NCBI GenBank assembly: GCA_025965895.1
Contig: JAOPWC010000073.1
Span: 102,522-166,521, forward strand
Origin: Mycobacterium sp.
Lineage (GTDB): Bacteria; Actinomycetota; Actinomycetes; Mycobacteriales; Mycobacteriaceae
DNA length: 64,000 nt
Direction of reading: 5' to 3'
The notes under the pieces were generated by a model, which saw nothing but the letters and a program-made list of their open reading frames with translations, did not search any database and was not told the origin of the DNA. Of the stretch, positions 27,623 through 36,645 are shown in pieces (position 1 is the stretch's first letter; each line of letters starts with the position of its first letter). A program made the position numbers and the translations under genes.

Positions 27623-29829
27623 CCCTGCTGCTCGGAGAGGCGCCAGATCGGTTGCTCCTGCCCGTCGACCGTGATCGTGCCGGCAGGCGTCAACAGCCGA
27701 CCGTCACGGACAACTTCGTACACCCGCGAGCTGACATAGACACCGGGTTGCGGTGACCCGCTTCGCACCTGGTACGCGAGGCTGACCACCGCCCCCCACA
27801 AGTCGTAAACAACTGATGATCGCCCGACCAATCCGCTACTCACCCTGCCGGTGTCGATGCCGGCACGAATGCCGATGGGGTGGCCGGTCTGGGCGTTGAA
27901 CCGGTCGATTATGCGCAGAGTCTCCGCGGCGAAGTCGACGGTTCGACCCACGTTGTCCAGCCGCGGAACCGTGAGACCGCAGCTGGCCAGGTATCCGTTG
28001 TGCACGGTGCGGACACGCTCCACCCCCAGGCTTTCGGCGGCAGCGTCGATCTGGCGAATCAATTCGTTGACGATCGCCAGCGACTCATCGGAGGTGAGTT
28101 CGGCCTGGAGCACGTCGAGACCGACGATGTCGGCGAAGATGACCGTGACGTCGTGATGATCTTGTGCGATGACTTCCTCGCCCTGACGGTAGCGTTCCAT
28201 GACCGGCTCGGGCATCAGCGACAGCAGCAGCCGGTCGTTTTCTTTGCGCTGTTCGTTGAGTAGCTCTTCCTTGATCCCGAGATTGCGGCTCATCTCATTG
28301 AAAGCCAGGGTGAGATCGCCGATCTCATCGCGGGACGTCACTGGCACCGTGACGGCATAGTCGCCGGCGCTGATGCGCTGCGCGCCCTTCTCCAGCCGGC
28401 GGACTGGCCGCACAAAGACCTGCGCGAGGAGCATCGCCGCCAAGCAGATCAGGAAAACTATTGCCGTGGTGGCCAACACCAGCGTTCTGGTGAACGAGGA
28501 GATCGGCGCGAAGGCCTCGGATGTGTCGATGGTCGCCAGCATGGACCAGTGCAGATCTGAATCCGGCACAGCCAGCGGGGCGTAGGCCTCGAGTTCTTGG
28601 TTGCCCGTGTAGTCGGTGTCGACGAGGGTTCCGGTCTGGCCGCGTTGCGCGGCGCGCAGACCTTTGCTTCCGACGGGCTGCACCAAGGTCGTGCCGCCCA
28701 TCCGGATCGCTTTGTCGATAACGTCCACCGGCGTACCCGCGCGCATCGCGTCTCGCTTGTATTGCTCCGGATTCTCGAGGAACTCACGCCCGTCTGAGCG
28801 CATCAGATTGTCGGGTCCGGCCAGATACGTCTCGGTCGTCTTGCCCATGCCGGCGGCTTCCCAGCGTTTGTCGGCCGTCATGACGGCGTTGATCGTCGCG
28901 ATCGGCAGCGGCAGCGCCAGCACCCCCTCGATCCTGCCGGCGGAGCCGATCGGCGAAACCAACCACGCCGTGGGCACGTCGAGCTGTGGCTGATACGGCG
29001 CGAAGTCGGTGATCCACACGTAGTCGACAGAGTTTGCGCCAAGCGCGTTTTCGTACGCCTGGCGAAGATTGGATTGACGATACGGGCCGGTCAGGATGTT
29101 CGTACCGAGGTCGGCATCCTTGTCGGTGCAGTAGACGACGTTTCCGCGAGTGTCCAACACCAGCGCGTCCCCATAGGCGAAACGGGTCTGGATTTCGCGG
29201 AAGAAGCTGTTGAACCGGGCATTGGCGGCCGACCACGCGCTGCGGTCGTGGGCGTCGTCCAATCTCATCGAGTCGTTGTCGGACGTGAACGGCGCCGTGT
29301 AGTAGGCCTGCAGATATTTCTGGGCGTTGGAGGACGGCAGCAGCGCGGCCAGGTCGAGTGTGTCGCCCGTCATCTGCTGTGTGGGTTTGATGAGCTGGTT
29401 CTGGTAGTAGTCGACGATCGCTTGCTGCTGGACCGGGTTGATCGTCGCGTTGGCCAGCTGGTCGAATCCGGCGGTGAACGCCTCGACCGCTTCGACAGCC
29501 GTTGTTCCCGATGTATAGATGACCAGCGAATTTCTCAAGTCGGAGAACAGGGACTCCACGGCCTGGTTCTGCGACTCGCGCAACTCGGTCAACCGCTCGA
29601 ACACCGCTGTTCGAAGTGACCCGCGACCGGAGTGGTAGCCGATGAACCCCACCACCGTGGCCGAAACGATGCTCGACACCAGCAGCATCACAATGAGCTT
29701 GGACTGAACGCTGACACGCCACAGCAGTCGGCGTCGGCCCCAGCGGCCGCCCCTCAAAGCCGGTGGCTCACCGGTCGATGCCGCGTCGTCTGCTAACGCG
29801 TCAGGCGCGGCTGCCGTCGACGACGTCAT
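27619..29829 (-). CDS. Membrane receptor-type adenylate cyclase homologue with degenerate active site
   Basis: 736-aa sensor. A transmembrane helix near the N-terminus (LIVMLLVSSIVSATVVGFIG), an extracellular dCache-like region of about 370 residues, a second helix (LVLATTAIVFLICLAAMLLA), a HAMP domain (RPVRRLEKGAQRISAGDY) and a C-terminal class III cyclase fold. The first metal Asp is present (VIFADIVGLD), but the region normally KTxGD reads VRTVHNGY. The Asn/Arg transition-state segment reads VVSLAYQVR instead of the usual Asn...Arg. The cyclase is therefore probably inactive or non-canonical. ATG at 29829 is preferred with a GGTGGGGG site; GTG at 29901 is an alternative. It is translationally coupled to the MscS-cNMP gene. 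Confidence 0.85.
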   Translation of the reverse strand: MTSSTAAAPDALADDAASTGEPPALRGGRWGRRRLLWRVSVQSKLIVMLLVSSIVSATVVGFIGYHSGRGSLRTAVFERLTELRESQNQAVESLFSDLRNSLVIYTSGTTAVEAVEAFTAGFDQLANATINPVQQQAIVDYYQNQLIKPTQQMTGDTLDLAALLPSSNAQKYLQAYYTAPFTSDNDSMRLDDAHDRSAWSAANARFNSFFREIQTRFAYGDALVLDTRGNVVYCTDKDADLGTNILTGPYRQSNLRQAYENALGANSVDYVWITDFAPYQPQLDVPTAWLVSPIGSAGRIEGVLALPLPIATINAVMTADKRWEAAGMGKTTETYLAGPDNLMRSDGREFLENPEQYKRDAMRAGTPVDVIDKAIRMGGTTLVQPVGSKGLRAAQRGQTGTLVDTDYTGNQELEAYAPLAVPDSDLHWSMLATIDTSEAFAPISSFTRTLVLATTAIVFLICLAAMLLAQVFVRPVRRLEKGAQRISAGDYAVTVPVTSRDEIGDLTLAFNEMSRNLGIKEELLNEQRKENDRLLLSLMPEPVMERYRQGEEVIAQDHHDVTVIFADIVGLDVLQAELTSDESLAIVNELIRQIDAAAESLGVERVRTVHNGYLASCGLTVPRLDNVGRTVDFAAETLRIIDRFNAQTGHPIGIRAGIDTGRVSSGLVGRSSVVYDLWGAVVSLAYQVRSGSPQPGVYVSSRVYEVVRDGRLLTPAGTITVDGQEQPIWRLSEQQG

Positions 29830-30000
29830 CGCCCCCACCACAGCGGCCGGCGGCGAAGATGGCGCATTGATGCCCCCTTCAGCTAATGCGCTGCACAACA
29901 CTGAACAGGCAGCACATTAGCCGCAAAGACGGCGAGCAGGAACCGACAGACGTCGTTCGGTCCTGCACGTCGACCGCAACGGCGGCGCTATCTTGGGCAG

Positions 30001-31578
30001 GTGAACGGAGCTCGGGCACTGCTCGACACCCTGGTCGGTAGCGGCGTCGACGTGTGCTTCGCCAATCCGGGGACGTCGGAGATGCATTTCGTCGCGGCGC
30101 TGGATGCGGTGCCGGCCATGCGAGGCGTGTTGGCCCTGTTCGAGGGTGTGGCGACCGGGGCGGCCGACGGCTATGCGCGAATCGCCGGTCGGCCCGCGGC
30201 GGTACTGCTGCATCTGGGACCCGGACTGGGCAACGGCCTTGCCAACTTGCACAACGCCAGGAGGGCGCGGGTGCCGATGGTGGTGGTGGTCGGCGACCAC
30301 GCGACCTACCACAAGAAGTACGACGCGCCGCTGGAGTCCGACATCGATGCCCTGGCGCACACCGTGTCCGGTTGGGTGCGACGGACCGCGCGGGTAGCCG
30401 ACGTCGCTGAGGACACGGTGGCTGCGATCCAGGCGGCCGCAGCTCCACCGGGCCAGGTCGCCACTCTCATCGTGCCCGCCGATGTGTCGTGGAGCGACGG
30501 CGCCGCGCCGGCCGGCCCATCTGATGTTGCGACCGTGGCGGTCTCCGGGGAGACCGACCAGGCCGTCGAGATGACTGCCAAGATCCTGCGCACCGATGCC
30601 CCGGCGGTGGTGTTGATCGGCGGCGACGCCACCGGCGAGGAAGGGCTCACGGCGGCGGCGAGAATCGCCGCCGCTACCGGCGCGCGGTTGCTGTGCGAGA
30701 CCTTTCCGGCCCGGCTGGCGCGTGGCGCGGGCCTGCCGGCCGTCGAACGGCTCGGCTACTTCGCGGAGGCGGCGGCGATGCAGTTGGCCGGCGCCAAACA
30801 CCTGATCTTGGCCGGCGCCCGCTCGCCGGTGTCGTTCTTCGCGTATCCGGGCAAGCCCAGCGACCTGGTGCCCGATGGCTGCGATGTCCATGTCCTGGCC
30901 GAGGCCGGTGGGGCAACGGCCGCGTTGACCGCGCTGGCGGACCTGGGCACCGCAGGCACCGCGGCCGTCGCCGTGCCGGCGCAGCGACCGTCGCTGCCCA
31001 GCGGAGCGCTTACCGGGGAGAGCATCGCCGCGGCCGTCGGCGCACTGCTGCCCGAGCACGCAATCGTCGTCGACGAGGCCAACACCGCCGGCACGGCGTT
31101 GCCTGCCGCGACCGCGGGTGCCCCGCGGCACGATTGGCTGACGCTGACCGGCGGGGCGATCGGCTTCGGGTTACCGGCCGCGGTCGGCGCGGCGGTCGCC
31201 GCCCCCGAGCGCCCCGTGCTGTGCCTGCAGGCCGATGGTTCGGCGATGTACACGCTGTCGGCGCTGTGGACCCAGGCGAGGGAGAACCTGGACGTCACGA
31301 CCGTGGTCTACAACAACGGCGCCTACGACATCCTGCGCTTGGAGCTGCAGCGGGTCGGCGCGGAGACCGCCGGCTCCGGAGGCGTTCCCGGCCCGCGTGC
31401 GGAAGCGCTGCTCGACCTTCGCCCACCACCGCTGGACTTCGTCTCATTGGCCGCGGGCATGGGTGTTCCCGGCCGCCGGGTGACGACTGCCGAAGACTTC
31501 AACGCCGCGCTGGCCGTGGCGTTTTCAGAAGCCGGCCCGCACCTGATCGACGCCGTCATCCCGTCGGTGATGGGGTAG
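30001..31578 (+). CDS. ilvX: Acetolactate synthase-like ThDP enzyme IlvX
   Basis: 525-aa thiamine-diphosphate enzyme. The N-terminal CFANPGTSEMHFVAALD carries the conserved activating Glu, and the C-terminal LQADGSAMYTLSALWTQ with YNNGAYDIL is the Mg-ThDP motif. Length and opening residues match mycobacterial IlvX, a paralogue of the acetolactate synthase catalytic subunit whose in vivo reaction is unclear; it could be a decarboxylase of benzoylformate or oxalyl-CoA type. GTG at 30001 starts at MNGARALLDTLV. It is divergent from the receptor cyclase and one base upstream of the DUF1810 gene, so the two are probably co-transcribed. Confidence 0.85.
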   Translation: MNGARALLDTLVGSGVDVCFANPGTSEMHFVAALDAVPAMRGVLALFEGVATGAADGYARIAGRPAAVLLHLGPGLGNGLANLHNARRARVPMVVVVGDHATYHKKYDAPLESDIDALAHTVSGWVRRTARVADVAEDTVAAIQAAAAPPGQVATLIVPADVSWSDGAAPAGPSDVATVAVSGETDQAVEMTAKILRTDAPAVVLIGGDATGEEGLTAAARIAAATGARLLCETFPARLARGAGLPAVERLGYFAEAAAMQLAGAKHLILAGARSPVSFFAYPGKPSDLVPDGCDVHVLAEAGGATAALTALADLGTAGTAAVAVPAQRPSLPSGALTGESIAAAVGALLPEHAIVVDEANTAGTALPAATAGAPRHDWLTLTGGAIGFGLPAAVGAAVAAPERPVLCLQADGSAMYTLSALWTQARENLDVTTVVYNNGAYDILRLELQRVGAETAGSGGVPGPRAEALLDLRPPPLDFVSLAAGMGVPGRRVTTAEDFNAALAVAFSEAGPHLIDAVIPSVMG

Positions 31579-31579
31579 T

Positions 31580-32017
31580 GTGACCGATCCGTTCCACCTC
31601 CAACGCTTTGTCGACGCCCAGGCCGGCGTCTACGACACCGTGGTCACCGAGCTGCGCAACGGCCGAAAGCGCAGCCACTGGATCTGGTTCATCTTCCCGC
31701 AGCTCGCAGGGCTGGGCCACAGCGCGACCGCGGAGCGTTACGCGATCTCCTCGCCGGCTGAAGCCGACGAGTACCTGCGCCATGACCTGCTTGGCCCACG
31801 GCTGCGCGAATGCACGCGTCTGGTGAACGCTGTCGAAGGGAGGTCGATCGAGGAGATCTTCGGCTGGCCGGATTACCTGAAGGTGCGCTCGTCCATGACG
31901 CTTTTCGCCCGCGTCACAGCAGACGACGAGGACTTCCTTGCGCTGCTCGACAAGTACTACGGCGGTGAGCAAGATTCGGTCACGCTCACGCGGCTGTCAG
32001 CCGGGCCGAAGCACTAG
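31580..32017 (+). CDS. DUF1810 family protein
   Basis: 145-aa DUF1810 protein with the family pattern DPFHLQRFVDAQ, RSHWIWFIFPQLAGLGHSAT, YAISSPAEADEYL and IFGWPDYLKVRSSMTLF. Small soluble calpastatin-like fold of unknown function, common in soil bacteria. The start GTG lies just after the ilvX stop (TAG then GTG, one base between), so translation is likely coupled. The last 21 bases overlap the convergent glucosidase gene. Nothing in the context assigns a role. Confidence 0.85.
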   Translation: MTDPFHLQRFVDAQAGVYDTVVTELRNGRKRSHWIWFIFPQLAGLGHSATAERYAISSPAEADEYLRHDLLGPRLRECTRLVNAVEGRSIEEIFGWPDYLKVRSSMTLFARVTADDEDFLALLDKYYGGEQDSVTLTRLSAGPKH

Positions 32018-33310
32018 CCAGCCCTGGGGGTCAACCACCGCATCGCGCACGTGCGCCTCGGGCGGCATGCCCGACCCGCCGAGCAGCTGCGCGGTGCCGA
32101 ACCCCAACTCCTGCATGGTCAGCGCAAGCGGCGAGTCCGTGATGTTCAGCGCGACGATCAGGGCGTCGTCCTGATGGTGAGTCAGGTAAACATACTGGCG
32201 ATTGTTGAGGCTTAGCGACGTCGTCATGGCGCGTTGCAGCCACGGATGGCGCCGACGCAACCCGATCAGGTACTGGTGCAGCCGGAAGACGTCACCGGCT
32301 GTTGCGTCGAGGGTTCCCGGCGCCGAAGGGAACTCGGGCCGGACAGCGTCGTCCCCGCCGAACCGCTCTTCTTTGATGCCGCGATAGGCGAATTCATCGC
32401 CGGCGTAGAGGCTGGGCGTGCCGCCCGTGGTCAACAGGATCACCAGTGCGTGGGGAAGGTGACGCGGCTCTTCGAGCCTGCTCGCGATGCGGGTCACGTC
32501 GTGGTTGCCGATGAACGTCAGCGGCAGGAATGTCTCGAGGAAGTTGTTGTGCCGCTGCAGCGCCCAGTCGAGTTCGTGGAAGTTGCCGTCGTTGAGCGCG
32601 CTCCAGATCGCCTTCCACAGCTCGTACTGGGTCACCGAGTCGAAACGGGCGTCGCGGACGTGCGCGACGTAATCGCCGTGGATCACCTCGCCGACGAACC
32701 ACGCGTCGGGGTGACGAGCCCGCACTTCCGGTATGACCCTGGCCCAGAACGAGTCTGGCATCGCATACGCCGCGTCGAGACGCCATCCGTCGGCGCCCCG
32801 GCCGAGCCAATGGCTCATCACGTCGGTGACGTAACCGGTCACCTCCGGGCTGGAGTGATTCAACGCGATCAGGTCGCCATGGCCCTCGAACGTGTCGAAT
32901 CCGGTGCCACGCTTCTGGAACCAACCAGATCCGGGCCCGGTCGGGTCGTTGACGACGTTGCGGTATTTCGGGAAGTCGGTGCCGACGTGATTGAAGACGC
33001 CGTCGAGAAGCACTCGCAGCCCACGCCGGTGTGCCTCGTGGACGAGGTGATCGAAGTCCGTGTCATCGCCAAGGCGGGGATCGATGCGGTAGTGATCGGT
33101 GGTGTCGTATCCGTGGGTTCGCGACGCGAAGATCGGCCCCAGTGCGACGCCGGACGTGCCGAGGGCGATCGCATGGTCGAACCAGTCGACGATGCGCCGC
33201 AATCGATGCTCGGTCGGCCCGGGCGGCGGATCGGCGGGATGGGCACCGACGAACCCCAACGGATAGAACTGCCACCAGATCGCGTGCTCGACCCATGCCG
33301 GCCCGCTCAT
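31997..33310 (-). CDS. GH13 alpha-amylase-family glycoside hydrolase
   Basis: 437-aa (beta/alpha)8 GH13 enzyme, cytoplasmic (no signal peptide). The four conserved regions are visible: VLLDGVFNHVG, GWRLDAAYAM (nucleophile Asp), WFVGEVIHGDY (acid/base Glu) and FIGNHDVTRI (third Asp). A short C-terminal beta domain follows. It probably acts on alpha-glucosidic linkages of maltodextrin, trehalose or glycogen-derived sugars; the exact specificity cannot be read. ATG at 33310 starts at MSGPAWVEHAIWWQFYP, which is the usual strand 1 entry; an ATG 19 codons upstream is possible. Divergent from the KstR-box thioesterase. Confidence 0.88.
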   Translation of the reverse strand: MSGPAWVEHAIWWQFYPLGFVGAHPADPPPGPTEHRLRRIVDWFDHAIALGTSGVALGPIFASRTHGYDTTDHYRIDPRLGDDTDFDHLVHEAHRRGLRVLLDGVFNHVGTDFPKYRNVVNDPTGPGSGWFQKRGTGFDTFEGHGDLIALNHSSPEVTGYVTDVMSHWLGRGADGWRLDAAYAMPDSFWARVIPEVRARHPDAWFVGEVIHGDYVAHVRDARFDSVTQYELWKAIWSALNDGNFHELDWALQRHNNFLETFLPLTFIGNHDVTRIASRLEEPRHLPHALVILLTTGGTPSLYAGDEFAYRGIKEERFGGDDAVRPEFPSAPGTLDATAGDVFRLHQYLIGLRRRHPWLQRAMTTSLSLNNRQYVYLTHHQDDALIVALNITDSPLALTMQELGFGTAQLLGGSGMPPEAHVRDAVVDPQGWLVLRPG

Positions 33311-33427
33311 CGGCTGATCCGTTCGCGATCCCCCTGCGTCAGCGCCACGGGACCGCAGTTTACGCATCCGTGCATTCGGGGGGGCCGGGCCCGCGATCCG
33401 GACTACGGATGCAATTCGACATCGTCG

Positions 33428-33443
33428 CTAGAACATGTTCTAG
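33428..33443. promoter_or_regulatory. KstR-type operator (perfect 16-bp palindrome)
   Basis: CTAGAACATGTTCTAG is a perfect palindrome ending eight bases before the thioesterase ATG. It fits the KstR consensus TnnAACnnGTTnnA exactly. KstR is the TetR-family repressor of the cholesterol/steroid catabolic regulon in mycobacteria and rhodococci. The position suggests direct repression of the gene at 33451. Confidence 0.75.
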
Positions 33444-33450
33444 TTCAAAC

Positions 33451-34074
33451 ATGCTGGACTTTACCCAGGTGGACATCAGCGCGGCGGAGGTCGAGCGGCT
33501 GCGCCGGACGTACGAGCCGTTGACCCAATCGGTGCGCGAGCTGATCGACGCGACGATCAGAACGGCGGCCGACGCCGACACCGTCGCGCAGGCCAAGGCG
33601 CAGATCGATGCGGCGACGGCAAGCCTGCGCAGCAACCAGACCGACGGGCCCTTCGGGGTCAGACACACCCCAGGGGGAGAGAGCATGCCGTGGGGAAACG
33701 TCGTCGTGGGGCTGCGCAACCCGATCGCTGCACCGCTCGTCGTCCAGACCGACGAGTCGGGCAAGGTTTGGGCCGACTTTCACCTGGGCGCCGGGTACGA
33801 GGGGCCGCCCGGCCACGTGCACGGGGGAATGTGCGCGTTGATCCTGGACCACATTCTGGGCGAGGTCGCCAGCGGCGGTCTCACGCGGCCGTCGTTTACC
33901 GGAACGATCAGCTGTCGGTATGTCCGCGCCACCCCACTGGGACATCTGCACGCGGAGGCGATCATCGAACGCGCGGAAGGTGTCAAGACCTACGCGGTAG
34001 GACATCTGGCCGACGACGAAGGCGTGACCGTCGAGGCCGACGGCGTGTTCATCGTGCCGAAGTGGGCGCGGTAG
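33451..34074 (+). CDS. Hotdog-fold thioesterase (PaaI/4HBT-like), probable KstR target
   Basis: 207-aa protein. The N-terminal about 75 residues are helical (VDISAAEVERLRRTYEPLTQ onwards). Residues 85-205 form a hotdog domain with GPPGHVHGGMCALILDHILG, the His-Gly-Gly catalytic/CoA-binding helix, and TISCRYVRATPLGHLHAEA. It probably hydrolyses an acyl-CoA. ATG at 33451 directly follows a KstR-type palindrome with eight bases between, so expression is expected to respond to steroid catabolism. Its stop overlaps the convergent amidase gene by 26 bases. The substrate is unknown; a steroid-derived or aromatic acyl-CoA is an inference from the operator only. Confidence 0.82.
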   Translation: MLDFTQVDISAAEVERLRRTYEPLTQSVRELIDATIRTAADADTVAQAKAQIDAATASLRSNQTDGPFGVRHTPGGESMPWGNVVVGLRNPIAAPLVVQTDESGKVWADFHLGAGYEGPPGHVHGGMCALILDHILGEVASGGLTRPSFTGTISCRYVRATPLGHLHAEAIIERAEGVKTYAVGHLADDEGVTVEADGVFIVPKWAR

Positions 34075-35470
34075 GCGAAACGTCCCCGGGACCAGGTTGT
34101 TCAACCCGTCGCGGCTCGTCGAGAAGCTGTGCGGCCATCTGCAGCACCGTGTCGTCGGTGAGCGCGGGGCCCAACAGCATGGCGCTGGATGGCCGGCCAT
34201 CGGCGGTGGTTCCCGTCGGGACCGCAATGCCAACCAGGTCAAGCAGGTTGGCAAAGTGCGTGTAGTGGCCCAGCATCGTGTTGCATGCGATCGGTGCGGC
34301 CAGCACCTCGTCAATTGTGAACGTTGTCCCGATCGTCGGCACCACGAGCACATCCATGGACCGCCACAGCACGGCCGCACGGGCCTTGAGTACCTGCAAC
34401 CCCTGCAGTGCGGCGAACGTGTCGACCGCGCTGTACCGCCGCCCGCCGCGCAAGATGTCGCGTACCACCGGATGGATCGACTCGGGCTGGTCGGCAAGGA
34501 AATCACCGAACTCGACCAGCCGCTCTGCCACCCACGGGCCCGAGTAAAGCAGCGACCCTGCCTCGAGGAAGGTCCCGAGCGGAACGTGGACCGTCGTGGC
34601 GTCATTGGCCACTCGCCGCCGCAACGCCATGTGTGCCGCCCGCATCTCGTCGTCACCGAAGAACTCGAGCTCGTCCTCCGGCGGCAACCCGACCCGAATC
34701 GGTGAGCCGTCGTACCGAGGGCCGCGGTCTCGAGACCACGCGTCGCTGTCGTCGCGCGCGGCCATCACGTCGAACAGGCGGTCGACGTCATCGATACAGC
34801 CGGCCATCACGCTGATGCAGTCCAGCGACCTGGATGCGGGCACCAGGCCGACGGTGCTGATCAGGCCGCGCGAAGGCTTGAACCCGATGACACCGTTCAG
34901 CGCGGCCGGCACTCGACCGCAGCCGGCGGTGTCGGTGGCGACCGCGAACGGCACCTCGCCAAGGGCGACGGCCAGAGCGGAGCCCGAGCTGGATCCACCG
35001 GAGATCAACTCGGTGCCGAATACGCTGTGCGGCACAGTATATGGCGTGCGGGTGCCGTTCAGCCCGATGGCGAACTGGTCGAGGTTGGTCTTGCCGACGT
35101 AGAGCGCGCCGGCGTTCAGCAACCGCTGGACCGTGCGAGCGGTGGCGTCGGCGAGGTAGGCGAAGTTCGGACACGACATTGTGGTCGGCACGCCGGCAAC
35201 GTCGATGCTGTCCTTCACACCGAACGGCACACCGTACAGGGGTAATGCGCGTGCGCCGGGCCGGTTCTCGATCTCAGCTGCCGCCGCCAGAAGTTCGTGG
35301 CGGGGGACAGTCGACAACCAGGTGCCGTCGTCGCCGCGGGCCGCGATGGCGTCGGCAAACCGTGCGGCGGTCTTGGTCGGCGAACCGGATCCGCCGGCAT
35401 GCGACTCGAGGATCTCGGCAACACAGGGCCCGATCGACGGACCGGATCTCCTCGTCGCGTCGGCCGGCAT
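34049..35470 (-). CDS. Amidase-signature protein, allophanate hydrolase (AtzF)-like, Cys at nucleophile position
   Basis: 473-aa amidase-signature protein closest in pattern to the amidase domain of allophanate hydrolase: GVPFGVKDSIDVAGVPTT, GKTNLDQFAIGLNGTRTPY and LISGGSSSGSALAVALG. The AtzF C-terminal decarboxylation domain is absent. In the family the triad is Lys, cis-Ser and Ser. Lys86 and the GGSSSG serines are present, but the motif TDTAGSGRVPA reads TDTAGCGRVPA, so the nucleophile is Cys184. Either the enzyme uses a thiol or it is inactive. The ATG at 35470 has a weak ribosome site. No urea carboxylase gene is adjacent, so the substrate may not be allophanate. Confidence 0.82.
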   Translation of the reverse strand: MPADATRRSGPSIGPCVAEILESHAGGSGSPTKTAARFADAIAARGDDGTWLSTVPRHELLAAAAEIENRPGARALPLYGVPFGVKDSIDVAGVPTTMSCPNFAYLADATARTVQRLLNAGALYVGKTNLDQFAIGLNGTRTPYTVPHSVFGTELISGGSSSGSALAVALGEVPFAVATDTAGCGRVPAALNGVIGFKPSRGLISTVGLVPASRSLDCISVMAGCIDDVDRLFDVMAARDDSDAWSRDRGPRYDGSPIRVGLPPEDELEFFGDDEMRAAHMALRRRVANDATTVHVPLGTFLEAGSLLYSGPWVAERLVEFGDFLADQPESIHPVVRDILRGGRRYSAVDTFAALQGLQVLKARAAVLWRSMDVLVVPTIGTTFTIDEVLAAPIACNTMLGHYTHFANLLDLVGIAVPTGTTADGRPSSAMLLGPALTDDTVLQMAAQLLDEPRRVEQPGPGDVSPTAPTSAR

Positions 35471-35560
35471 AGAAGTTCATTGTCGACAGATTCATGGCGG
35501 CGCCGAAACGGCCACGTGTCAATCGTGTTAGGTCGCTAACCGATCGGGTAACCGCGCCGT

Positions 35561-36517
35561 ATGGCAAAGATCGGATACTTCTTGTCATGTGAACAATACC
35601 GACCAGCCGAGCTGACCGACCAGGCCAAACGGGCGGAATCGGCGGGCTTCGACGGGCTGTGGATCTCCGACCACTTCCATCCGTGGAACGACGAGCAGGG
35701 TCAGAGTCCGTTCGTCTGGGGAGTGATCGGTGCGCTGTCACAGATGACGGCGTTGCCGGTCACCACCGCGGTGACGTGCCCGACGGTGCGCATCCATCCG
35801 GCGATCATCGCCCAGGCTGCCGCGACCGCCGCGGTGCAGCTGGCCGGGCGGTTCACACTCGGAGTCGGCAGCGGCGAGGCCCTCAACGAGCACATCCTCG
35901 GTGGCCGCTGGCCATCGGTCGGCGTGCGGCAACGCATGCTTCAGGAGGCGGTCGAGGTGATCCGCCTGCTGCACACCGGTGAGGAGGTCAGCCATCACGG
36001 CACCTACTACGAGGTGCAGGAAGCGCGCATCTACACCAAGCCCGAGAAGCCGGTGCCGATCTACGTGTCCGGCTTCGGCCCGCAGGGCGCCCGCCTGGCC
36101 GGACGCATCGGCGACGGACTCTGCCTTGTGACGCCCGAGGCCGAACTCGTGAACGCGTTCCGCGGGTCGGGTGGCGGCGACAAGCCGGTTCAGGCCGGTA
36201 CCAAGGTCAGCTGGGACCGAGACCCCGCCGCCGGACTCAAGGCGGCGCACCGGCTGTGGGCCAACGAGGCGTTGCCCGGTCAACTCGCGCAAACCCTTCC
36301 GCGTCCAAAGGATTTCGCCGATGTGATCACGCTGGTGCCGCCGGAGAAGGTCGCCGAGATGATCACCTGCGGCCCGGATTCGGACAAGCACGCCGCGCAG
36401 GTCCGCAAGTACCTGGATGCCGGCGTCGACGAGGTGTATGTGCAGCAGATCGGCCCCGATGCGGACGGCTTCTTCACCGCGTGGGAGCGCGAGGTGCTAC
36501 CGCAACTGCGCTCCTAG
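35561..36517 (+). CDS. F420-dependent LLM oxidoreductase (glucose-6-phosphate dehydrogenase-like family)
   Basis: 318-aa LLM-fold enzyme of the F420-dependent G6PD-related family. Matching features: IGYFLSCEQYRPAEL, GFDGLWISDHFHPWNDEQG, TCPTVRIHPAIIAQAAATAA, FTLGVGSGEALNEHILGGRW and PIYVSGFGPQGARLAGRIGD. F420 binding is strongly predicted by the family. The substrate is not G6P for most paralogues and often a secondary alcohol or lipid-like molecule. ATG at 35561 gives MAKIGYFLS, the standard start. It stands alone between the divergent amidase and the MDMPI-like gene. Confidence 0.85.
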   Translation: MAKIGYFLSCEQYRPAELTDQAKRAESAGFDGLWISDHFHPWNDEQGQSPFVWGVIGALSQMTALPVTTAVTCPTVRIHPAIIAQAAATAAVQLAGRFTLGVGSGEALNEHILGGRWPSVGVRQRMLQEAVEVIRLLHTGEEVSHHGTYYEVQEARIYTKPEKPVPIYVSGFGPQGARLAGRIGDGLCLVTPEAELVNAFRGSGGGDKPVQAGTKVSWDRDPAAGLKAAHRLWANEALPGQLAQTLPRPKDFADVITLVPPEKVAEMITCGPDSDKHAAQVRKYLDAGVDEVYVQQIGPDADGFFTAWEREVLPQLRS

Positions 36518-36645
36518 AGCCTCGGTCACCAACGGGCCATCAGGACAGCGCTGAGCCTGCGGCGAGCCCGAGGAGCCAGTGCGGAACTGTTCGATCGGCA
36601 ACTCGCACAGCGACACTGCGCGCCGACCGATGGCACAGTGAGCTC

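Noticed and set aside
32234..33523. 429-codon open frame on the plus strand across the GH13 gene
   Set aside because: Antisense to the glycosidase with all four GH13 motifs; no protein features of its own.
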